Shown here in pieces: positions 1 to 4,837 of a stretch of DNA of 5,490 bases; position 1 is the stretch's first letter, and each line of letters starts with the position of its first letter. The DNA lies in the NCBI GenBank assembly GCA_030616365.1, contig JAUWXM010000070.1, positions 1-5,490 of the forward strand, in the 5' to 3' direction. The position numbers and the translations under genes are program-made. The notes under the pieces are model-generated. The model was not told the origin of the DNA and searched no databases. It was given only the letters and a program-made list of their open reading frames with translations. Origin of the DNA: a bacterium (lineage in GTDB: Bacteria > UBP18 > UBA7526).

Positions 1-405
1 AATCTTGCCTTCCTTTGTTTCCAAGGTAACCATTTCCTCTTTATAATCCTTCAGGGTACCCACAAATGTCTTCTGATTATCGACGGGTGAGAAGGTCTTT
101 ACTTTAATCAGTCTTCCTATAAATCTTTTAAAGTCCTCTTCCTTCTTCAATGGTCTATCCAGGCCAGGAGAGGAGACCTCTAGGAGATAATGGCCCCTTA
201 TAATATCAGACTTATCCAATATAGAGTCTATCCTCTTACTCACTCTCTCGCAGTCATCTATCTTGACTCCTTCTGGTTTATCGATATAGAGGCGTAATAT
301 ACTTCTGCCCCTTCCCATTTTGTACTCAATATCTACCAACTCCATCCCCTCTTCTTCCAGAATAGGAAGAACCAGCCTCTCCACTTCCTCTCTCACCTTT
401 CCCAT
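1..405 (-). CDS. rimP: Ribosome maturation factor RimP, N-terminal 135 residues (runs off the left edge)
   Basis: RimP is a cytoplasmic assembly factor for the 30S ribosomal subunit. I translated the minus strand from 405 and the frame stays open to base 1, so the C-terminal end lies outside the window. The family signature LEVSSPGLDRPL is at about residues 75-86, closing the alpha/beta N-terminal domain; the SH3-like C-terminal domain begins near residue 90 and is cut off. N-terminal matches include LPILEEEGMELVDIEY (13-28) and the strand SILRLYID (35-42). Two in-frame ATGs exist, at 411 and 405. GGAGG at 418-414 is only 2 bases from the first but 8 from the second, so I chose 405. Known neighbours of rimP are nusA and infB, expected just beyond the left edge. 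Its upstream region carries a promoter, a structured repeat and a terminator, which suggests a regulated leader. Identification is secure from the motif; the start is somewhat less so. Confidence 0.95.
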   Translation of the reverse strand, partial: MGKVREEVERLVLPILEEEGMELVDIEYKMGRGRSILRLYIDKPEGVKIDDCERVSKRIDSILDKSDIIRGHYLLEVSSPGLDRPLKKEEDFKRFIGRLIKVKTFSPVDNQKTFVGTLKDYKEEMVTLETKEGKI

Positions 406-413
406 CGCCATTG

Positions 414-418
414 CCTCC
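414..418 (-). promoter_or_regulatory. Shine-Dalgarno site that decides the rimP start
   Basis: The minus strand reads GGAGG, then CA, then ATG GCG ATG. The spacing is 2 bases to the ATG at 411 and 8 bases to the ATG at 405. The 8-base spacing is the normal one, so translation most likely starts at 405. Confidence 0.8.
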
Positions 419-431
419 AAATTTCTGTTTT

Positions 432-470
432 TCTCTGCGCTCTCTGCGGATTTTTCTGCGACCTCTGCGT
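432..470. repeat. Degenerate GCAGAG short tandem repeat in the rimP leader
   Basis: On the plus strand four irregular units of 9-11 bases share the core CTCTGCG or TTCTGCG, starting near 432, 441, 451 and 462. On the transcribed minus strand this is a run of GCAGAG/GCAGAA units lying between the terminator and the rimP ribosome binding site. The units resemble the CACAGAG units at 521-620 with G in place of A, so the two arrays may belong to related dispersed families. No coding function is visible. Confidence 0.6.
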
Positions 471-471
471 T

Positions 472-500
472 AACAAAAAGGAGTGGGTTAAGCCCACTCC
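472..500 (-). terminator. Intrinsic (rho-independent) terminator or attenuator upstream of rimP
   Basis: On the minus strand GGAGTGGG (500-493) pairs perfectly with CCCACTCC (487-480) around a 5-base loop, CTTAA. TTTTTGTT (479-472) follows directly. An 8-bp GC-rich stem followed by a U tract is the textbook signature. There is no T tract on the plus-strand side, so it works in one direction only, toward rimP. It lies about 67 bases before the rimP start and downstream of the candidate promoter at 626-654. It could therefore end transcription coming from the TolB-like gene, act as an attenuator in the rimP leader, or do both. Confidence 0.8.
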
Positions 501-520
501 TGAGATGCAAAACCTAAGAT

Positions 521-620
521 ACCACTGAGAACACAGAGGGTGAACCACTGAGCACACAGAGACTCCCCGACTTCCATAAATCTCTGTGCCCTCTGTTATT
601 TCTCTGTGACCTCTGTGGTT
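521..620. repeat. Large imperfect inverted repeat made of CACAGAG-type units
   Basis: The left arm (521-562) holds two copies of an 18-base unit, ACCACTGAG-N-ACACAGAG, at 521 and 544; they differ at one position and have a period of 23. The right arm (581-620) holds two copies of a 19-base unit beginning TCTCTGTG at 581 and 601, 16 of 19 identical, with a period of 20. The right arm is approximately the reverse complement of the left, so the whole can fold as a long imperfect hairpin with an 18-base loop (563-580). As RNA from the promoter at 626-654, it would form a structured 5' end. Similar ACCACAGAG-type dispersed repeats occur in many environmental bacterial genomes, as far as I recall; their function is not established. 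Confidence 0.8.
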
Positions 621-625
621 ATAAT

Positions 626-654
626 ACTATAGCACAGATATATCTAAAATGCAA
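626..654 (-). promoter_or_regulatory. Candidate sigma-70 promoter reading toward rimP (extended -10)
   Basis: On the minus strand TTGCAT (654-649, 3 of 6 match to the -35 consensus) is followed by a 17-base spacer and TATAGT (631-626, 5 of 6 to the -10 consensus). TGC directly before the -10 gives an extended -10 motif. Transcription would begin near 619-618, at the edge of the inverted repeat. It would then run through that repeat, the terminator and the GCAGAG array, giving a leader of about 210 bases before rimP. This was recognised by motif only. Confidence 0.5.
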
Positions 655-662
655 GAAAAATT

Positions 663-830
663 TTACATCTCAAGTAAAGACCTGATTTTGAAGATAAAGT
701 CTTTTTTATTTATTTCGTGGACTTTGTTGGTCTTACGGATTTTTATCTCTATTTTATTCTCTTTTTCTTCCATTATTACCTCTGAACAGAATTTTTCTCC
801 TTTCTGATAACTATATGTTAAGGGGTATTT
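663..830 (-). pseudogene. Broken duplicate of the proS 3' end (ProRS C-terminal tail)
   Basis: Translating the minus strand in the frame that stops at TAA 665-663 gives ENKIEIK-I-RKTNKVHEI followed by a diverged tail ending KIRSLLEM. The intact proS ends ENKIEIK-V-RKTNKVHEI and KIKSLLQ. The core is nearly identical at DNA level (52 of 54 bases; 712-765 against 1958-2011), but the sequence after it is similar only as protein. Upstream, the region next to the TolB-like stop can be read in another frame as DFLEIPLNI, weakly like DLIGIPLRIT of ProRS, which would imply a frameshift; that part is uncertain. An ATG at 773 with GAGG five bases before it could start a 36-residue peptide, but no catalytic domain is present. 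The frame is continuous with the TolB-like gene apart from its TAG stop. I read this as a recombination remnant, not a gene. Confidence 0.7.
712..765. repeat. Direct repeat copy 1 (matches 1958-2011 inside proS)
   Basis: This is 54 bases that match 1958-2011 with two mismatches (A/G at 735 and T/C at 740), in the same orientation and 1246 bases apart. The two copies bracket the TolB-like gene. Identity falls sharply outside this tract. Confidence 0.9.
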
Positions 831-1814
831 CTAAAAAGTCTTGTATCTAAACTCCTTTATCTTGATCTTTTCAGAACCATCAGGATTCATCATCATAAGA
901 TAATAGTAAAAGGAAGGAAATATGAATCCAGGACGAGTGCAGTATTGGTATTGGTCTTTTACCCATTTTACAGGCTGTGCAAAGTAAAAAATCTTTTTTC
1001 CATCTGGAGACCATTTTGTTCCCCATCGCCTGCTCACCTTTTTGTCCTCTTTTTTTGGAGTCAAACAAACTTTACCACTTCCATCCACATTTGCTGTGTA
1101 TACTTTATCCCCCTTAACAAAAATAATCTTCTCTCCATCGGGAGATAGGATTCGGATATTGCTTCCCTTTATTGGGGGTGTTAATGCTTCTTTGGCTTTA
1201 GTATCTGGGTCTATGGCATAAACAACATAAGCCTTAATTTTATATTTTATCCTTTCATTTAAAGGGTGATATTTACGATAGATAATCCTGCCATCTTTAG
1301 ACCATCCCCAGAAGCCATACTTCTTTATAAACTTCTCGTTTTTGCCGTTAACATCGATGACATAGGTCCCCTTAATATCAGGAGTTGAGATTGTTCTACC
1401 TGATATTTCGGTATAAAAAGCAATTCTTTTACCATCAGGAGACCAAGCAATATTTTGAGTGGAATGACCGCCCGATGTACGCTTGCCTTTATCAGTGAGT
1501 AATTTCTGGTTGCCTCCATCTATATCTGCTATCCATAGTCCCGCAATATTATTATAAGCAATCTTAGTTCCATCTGGAGAAAGAACAGGGTTATAAGCTC
1601 TTTCTGACATCTCTTCTGATCTGAAAAAAGCCCTGGGTCTCCTTATTGGTATCCTTTTAATTTCCCCATTGGATAAATCCATCAGGTAGGCATTGCCAAT
1701 ATAATCACTAAATACAATCTTTCCTTTAAGGCCCATTTTGTGGAAATCTTGTGCCCAGCCAGTTAGAAAGACAAGAGAAAAAACGAGAATAAAAAATATT
1801 AGTTTCTTCTGCAT
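831..1814 (-). CDS. Secreted TolB-like beta-propeller protein (PD40/WD40-like repeats)
   Basis: A 327-residue protein with a typical signal peptide: basic start MQKK, hydrophobic stretch to about residue 20, and likely cleavage near GWA-Q (19-22), so it probably acts in the periplasm or outside. The mature part is a chain of PD40 (TolB-type) blades, each with S-x-DG or PDG followed by beta strands: SPDG at 79-82, 125-128, 224-227 and 269-272, SKDG at 172-175, NPDG at 310-313. Partner strands such as LWIADIDG and VYTANVDG precede each turn. This supports a five- or six-bladed propeller. The protein lacks the N-terminal domain of true TolB (usually about 430 residues), and no tol or pal genes are nearby, so I give no gene symbol. 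The ATG at 1814 is the only start before an upstream in-frame stop; the nearest AGGAG is about 13 bases away, rather far. The gene sits between two copies of the proS tail and interrupts the usual proS-rimP order, so it may be an insertion. Ligand or partner is unknown. Confidence 0.85.
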   Translation of the reverse strand: MQKKLIFFILVFSLVFLTGWAQDFHKMGLKGKIVFSDYIGNAYLMDLSNGEIKRIPIRRPRAFFRSEEMSERAYNPVLSPDGTKIAYNNIAGLWIADIDGGNQKLLTDKGKRTSGGHSTQNIAWSPDGKRIAFYTEISGRTISTPDIKGTYVIDVNGKNEKFIKKYGFWGWSKDGRIIYRKYHPLNERIKYKIKAYVVYAIDPDTKAKEALTPPIKGSNIRILSPDGEKIIFVKGDKVYTANVDGSGKVCLTPKKEDKKVSRRWGTKWSPDGKKIFYFAQPVKWVKDQYQYCTRPGFIFPSFYYYLMMMNPDGSEKIKIKEFRYKTF

Positions 1815-1911
1815 TCTATTCTTGATACTCCTCTCTCGTTAAGATTTTGTAGGTCTCTCTTATTTAGTCTTTACAAAGTTGCTTTTTTAATGTATCTTTC
1901 GCTTTTGGTTT

Positions 1912-3651
1912 TTATTGCAAGAGGGATTTTATTTTTGAAATAAGATTTTTGCTATCGATTTCGTGGACTTTGTTGGTCTTGCGGACTTTTATCTCTATTT
2001 TATTCTCTTTTATTGCCTTATTGCCGACGGTGATTCTTAAGGGAATGCCTATTAAGTCAGCGTCCTTGAACTTCGCTCCTGCCCTCAGGTCTCGATCATC
2101 AAGCAAAACCTCTATCCCCTCTTTCTCTAAAGACTTATAGACCTCTTCTGCTATTTTGGTCTGTTTCTTATCCTGGTTATTGACAATCAGGATTAGGACC
2201 TGATAGGGAGCGATTGAGGAGGGCCAGATGATTCCATTTTCATCATGATTCTGCTCTATGTTAGCAGCCATAATCCTATCCAGACCGATGCCGTAGCAAC
2301 CCATGATCAGGGGTCTCTCTTTTCCCTTCTCATCCGAAAATGTGGCCTTCAAAACCTGGGAATATTTGGTTCCCAGTTTGAAGACATGGCCCACCTCAAT
2401 CCCTCGAGAAAAAGTAAGTTTTGTCTTACATTTTGGGCAGAGATCCCCAGGAATGACACTCCTTATATCCAGAATCCTATCTGCCTTGAAGTCTCTATCA
2501 ATATTTATGTTGATCAAGTGGTAATCCTTCTTATTGGCCCCGCTAATCATATTCTTCATACTGGCTACATCAGAGTCAGCAATGATCTTAGTCTTCAGTC
2601 CTACCGGGCCACTGAATCCTAAAGGAGCACCGGTTACTTTCTCAATGGTCTTCTCATCTGCTAAGGAAATCTCTTTCGCCTTTAATAATTTTTCTAATCC
2701 CCTCTCGTTTACTTCGTGGTCTCCTCTGATTAGAATGGCCACTGGTATGCTATCTATTTTATAGATCAGGGTCTTCACCAAATCCTTTGGTTTGCACTTC
2801 AAGAATCCAGTCACCTCTTCCACATTCTTCATGCCCGGCGTCTTCACCTTCTCCAAAGGTTTTTCTTTGACTTTTGACTTTGGACCTTGCCTGCCCCGTG
2901 GGAGCGTAGCGACTTTACGGGGGACTTTGGACTTATAATACTCTGCCCGATTAACATTCGCTGCATAGCCACACTTCCTGCAGTAGACTATTCTGTCCTC
3001 CCCCGTCTTGGCTAAGACCATGAACTCATGGGAGACGTCTCCCCCGATAGGGCCGGTATCTGCCTCCACCGCCTTATACTTCAGTCCGCATCTATCGAAG
3101 ATATTCTGATATGTCTCATACATCCTCTTATAATTCTTCCCCAGGTCCTTCTCATCCTTATCAAAGGAATAGGCATCCTTCATGTGAAACTCCCGGGCCC
3201 TCATCATACCGAAGCGAGGCCTTATCTCATCCCGGAACTTGGTCTGAATCTGATAGAGGGTTAAAGGAAGCTGTTTATAAGATTTTACCTCCTTTCTCAC
3301 CAAATCAGTAATTACCTCTTCATGGGTTGGACCCAGACCAAAGAGTCTATTGTGCCTATCCTTTATCCTCATCAGTTCTGGACCATAGACCTCCCATCTC
3401 CCGCTCTCTTCCCATAATTCCTGAGGGCTCAATGCAGAAAGAAGGACCTCCTGGGCTCCAGTCTTATTCATCTCTTCCCGTATGATATTCTCTATCTTTC
3501 TTATCACTCTATAGCCCAGAGGGAGATAGGTATATATTCCAGAGGCCAATTTTCTCATCAGCCCTGCCCGGATCATAAGTTTATGGCTTATGATTTTCGC
3601 CTCTTTCGGCGCTTCTTTCAATGTAGGAAATAATCCCTCTGACATACGCAT
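1912..3651 (-). CDS. proS: Prolyl-tRNA synthetase, bacterial type with editing domain
   Basis: The cytoplasmic class II enzyme that charges tRNA-Pro with proline; 579 residues against 572 in E. coli. Domains in order (numbering from the chosen start): motif 1 region with RAGLMRKLASGIYTYLPLG (28-46); GPTHEEVITDL (107-117); motif 2 with TKFRDEIRPRFG and FHMKDAYSF (137-163); the YbaK-type INS domain, which removes mischarged alanine, about 265-395, including RGDHEVNE (309-316); motif 3 GCYGIGLDRI (451-460); and the anticodon-binding domain from about 480, with LLDDRDLRAG (516-525). The reading frame extends to a TTG at 3663, but that TTG overlaps the GGAGG at 3661-3657. ATG 3651 lies 5 bases after it and begins MRMSEGLFPTLKEAP, which lines up with the E. 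coli start. Residues about 240-260 are an extra basic segment encoded by a repeat (see 2869-2936), placed just before the editing domain. The gene follows ispG by 49 bases and probably shares its transcript. Confidence 0.97.
   Translation of the reverse strand: MRMSEGLFPTLKEAPKEAKIISHKLMIRAGLMRKLASGIYTYLPLGYRVIRKIENIIREEMNKTGAQEVLLSALSPQELWEESGRWEVYGPELMRIKDRHNRLFGLGPTHEEVITDLVRKEVKSYKQLPLTLYQIQTKFRDEIRPRFGMMRAREFHMKDAYSFDKDEKDLGKNYKRMYETYQNIFDRCGLKYKAVEADTGPIGGDVSHEFMVLAKTGEDRIVYCRKCGYAANVNRAEYYKSKVPRKVATLPRGRQGPKSKVKEKPLEKVKTPGMKNVEEVTGFLKCKPKDLVKTLIYKIDSIPVAILIRGDHEVNERGLEKLLKAKEISLADEKTIEKVTGAPLGFSGPVGLKTKIIADSDVASMKNMISGANKKDYHLININIDRDFKADRILDIRSVIPGDLCPKCKTKLTFSRGIEVGHVFKLGTKYSQVLKATFSDEKGKERPLIMGCYGIGLDRIMAANIEQNHDENGIIWPSSIAPYQVLILIVNNQDKKQTKIAEEVYKSLEKEGIEVLLDDRDLRAGAKFKDADLIGIPLRITVGNKAIKENKIEIKVRKTNKVHEIDSKNLISKIKSLLQ
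1958..2011. repeat. Direct repeat copy 2, within the proS 3' end
   Basis: This is the partner of 712-765, 52 of 54 bases identical. Here it encodes part of the intact ProRS C-terminal tail, KENKIEIKVRKTNKVHEI. Confidence 0.9.
2869..2936. repeat. In-frame heptamer element with GC-rich hairpin inside proS
   Basis: On the plus strand the heptamers GACTTTT, GACTTTG and GACCTTG run from 2869 to 2889. A core follows with inverted arms CCCCGT (2894-2899) and ACGGGG (2917-2922), then GACTTTG and GACTTAT (2923-2936). On the coding strand this reads SKVPRKVATLPRGRQGPKSK, a basic, low-complexity stretch, while the flanking ProRS sequence (AANVNRAEY before, KPLEKVKTPG after) is normal for the family. 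The stem has no T tract, so it is not a terminator. It looks like a repeat, perhaps with a palindrome inserted between heptamers, tolerated in the linker before the editing domain. Confidence 0.7.
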
Positions 3652-3656
3652 AGAAT

Positions 3657-3661
3657 CCTCC
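3657..3661 (-). promoter_or_regulatory. Shine-Dalgarno site that decides the proS start
   Basis: The minus strand reads TT-GGAGG-ATTCT-ATG. The 5-base spacing to ATG 3651 is good. The TTG at 3663 overlaps the site itself and cannot use it. A further ATG at 3645 would be 11 bases away. Confidence 0.8.
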
Positions 3662-3664
3662 AAG

Positions 3665-3735
3665 ACAAGCTGCAGGCCTCAGGCTCCAAGCTTCAGGCTT
3701 TTAATTCTGTAGCTTGTGGCTTGTAACTTGTAGCT
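3665..3735. repeat. Heptamer repeat element, copy A (ispG 3' end and ispG-proS gap)
   Basis: On the plus strand there are five heptamers (ACAAGCT, GCAGGCC, TCAGGCT, CCAAGCT, TCAGGCT), the core TTTAATTC (3700-3707), then four heptamers (TGTAGCT, TGTGGCT, TGTAACT, TGTAGCT). Copy B at 3909-3987 has the same architecture in the same orientation. Copy A provides the last codons of ispG (LQVTSHKLQN), its TAA stop (3703-3701, from the core) and most of the gap before proS. Confidence 0.85.
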
Positions 3736-4834
3736 TTTTCGTTTCCCTTAAGAGTGCTCTAACTAAATCCTTCTCTCTTACTCTCTTTATTACTCTGCCT
3801 TTTCTGAAGATTACCCCTACCTTTTCTCCTCCTGCTATGCCGATGTCGGCTTCCCTGGCCTCTCCCGGGCCATTCACCACACAACCCATGATGGCCACTT
3901 TCAGTGTTGTAAGCCTCAGGCTACCGGCTTCAGGCTTCAGGCTTTTTAATTCTTTGGCTTGTGGCTTGTGGCTTGCGGCTTGTAGCCGAGATAACTGCTC
4001 CTCTACTTGTTGGACTATCTTGATCAGGTCTATCTCACAGCGGCCGCAGGTGGGACAGGCAAGTATCTCCATCCCCTTCCGTAACCCTAAAGTTCTTAAT
4101 ATCTCATAGCCTATCCTTACCTCTTCTTGGGGTGGGCCAGTGAGGGAGACCCTGATAGTATCCCCAATTCCCTCAAGCAATAGGCTTCCAATGCCCAGAG
4201 CGGACTTAATTATTCCAGAGGGAGGAAGGCCAGTGGCCGTTATTCCTAAGTGAAAAGGATAGTTACATCTCTTAGCCATTAAGCGATAGGCTTCTATGGT
4301 AGTTAAGACATCGCTTGCTTTCAGAGAGACGATGATATCGTAGAATCTCTCTTTTTCAAATATCTTTACAGAATCTGAGGCACTTCTTACCATTGCCCGG
4401 GCTAAAGGACCTTTATATCTCTTTCTATCAAGGGAGCCGGAGTTTACCCCAACCCTTATGGGAACTCTCTTCTCTTTTGCTTTCCTTATAATCTGAATAA
4501 TCTTTTCTTTATTTTTGATATTCCCGGGGTTTATCCTTATTCCATCCGCTCCATTCTCCATAGCTTCCAGAGCTAACCTATAATCAAAGTGGATATCGGC
4601 AATAAGAGGAATTTTTATTCTTTTCTTTATTGCAGGAATTGTCTCCGCTGCCTCTCTATCTGGAATGGCAATCCTTATAATCTCACAGCCCTCTTTCTCT
4701 AACTCTCTAATCTGTTTAACCGTTGCTTTTATATCTCTGGTGTCTGTCTTGGTCATGGACTGGACAGAGACTGGTGCCCCACCACCGACCTTTACCTTAC
4801 CAATGGAAATCTGACGTGTCTTCCTTCGTTTCAA
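3701..4834 (-). CDS. ispG: 4-hydroxy-3-methylbut-2-enyl diphosphate synthase (GcpE)
   Basis: IspG is a cytoplasmic [4Fe-4S] enzyme that converts methylerythritol cyclodiphosphate to HMBPP, the penultimate step of the MEP isoprenoid pathway. The 377-residue product has the N-terminal TIM barrel (about 1-245; VGGGAPVSVQSMTKTDT at 16-32, IADIHFDYRLA at 78-88, GADGIRINPGN at 95-105). The C-terminal iron-sulfur domain has CPTCGRCEIDL (Cys260, Cys263) and MGCVVNGPGEA (Cys318, Glu325), the expected cluster ligands. An extra cysteine is at 266. Between the ligand pairs, residues about 284-310 form a repeat-encoded insertion (see 3909-3987), roughly 23 residues longer than the E. coli spacing as I recall it. 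The last dozen residues also come from a repeat. The start is TTG at 4834, with GAGG six bases upstream inside the end of rseP. rseP stops three bases earlier, so the two genes are probably cotranscribed and perhaps translationally coupled. Confidence 0.96.
   Translation of the reverse strand: MKRRKTRQISIGKVKVGGGAPVSVQSMTKTDTRDIKATVKQIRELEKEGCEIIRIAIPDREAAETIPAIKKRIKIPLIADIHFDYRLALEAMENGADGIRINPGNIKNKEKIIQIIRKAKEKRVPIRVGVNSGSLDRKRYKGPLARAMVRSASDSVKIFEKERFYDIIVSLKASDVLTTIEAYRLMAKRCNYPFHLGITATGLPPSGIIKSALGIGSLLLEGIGDTIRVSLTGPPQEEVRIGYEILRTLGLRKGMEILACPTCGRCEIDLIKIVQQVEEQLSRLQAASHKPQAKELKSLKPEAGSLRLTTLKVAIMGCVVNGPGEAREADIGIAGGEKVGVIFRKGRVIKRVREKDLVRALLRETKKLQVTSHKLQN
3909..3987. repeat. Heptamer repeat element, copy B, in frame inside ispG
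   Basis: On the plus strand there are five heptamers (GTAAGCC, TCAGGCT, ACCGGCT, TCAGGCT, TCAGGCT), the core TTTTAATTC (3944-3952), then five heptamers (TTTGGCT, TGTGGCT, TGTGGCT, TGCGGCT, TGTAGCC). It encodes the ispG stretch from about LQAASHKPQAK to SLKPEAGSLRL. The third TCAGGCT-type unit from the core is ACCGGCT. Had it kept the consensus TCA at 3923-3925, the coding strand would read an in-frame TGA; it reads GGT (Gly304). The core has one more T than copy A. Confidence 0.85.
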
Positions 4835-4837
4835 ATC

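Noticed and set aside
521..620. CRISPR array
   Set aside because: The units are few, degenerate, in opposite orientations and separated by 1-5 bases, with no unique spacers or cas genes.
831..1814. True TolB of the Tol-Pal system
   Set aside because: It shares the propeller repeats but lacks the TolB N-terminal domain, is about 100 residues too short, and has no tol or pal neighbours.
1815..1911. Promoter in the gap before the TolB-like gene (TTGTAA and TACAAA boxes)
   Set aside because: The boxes are weak and 19 bases apart in A+T-rich DNA, so this is not supportable by eye.
2245..2622. Plus-strand open frame of 125 codons opposite proS
   Set aside because: It is wholly antisense to a well-conserved ProRS coding region, and its translation shows no recognisable domain.
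2894..2922. Terminator within proS (CCCCGT/ACGGGG stem)
   Set aside because: The stem is only 6 bp with a long interior, has no T tract on either strand, and sits in the middle of an intact gene.
3652..3663. TTG at 3663 as the proS start
   Set aside because: It overlaps the Shine-Dalgarno sequence; ATG 3651 is correctly spaced and matches the N-terminus of E. coli ProRS.
3714..4109. Plus-strand open frame of 131 codons opposite ispG
   Set aside because: It is antisense to the IspG iron-sulfur domain, and its low-complexity middle comes from the heptamer repeat.
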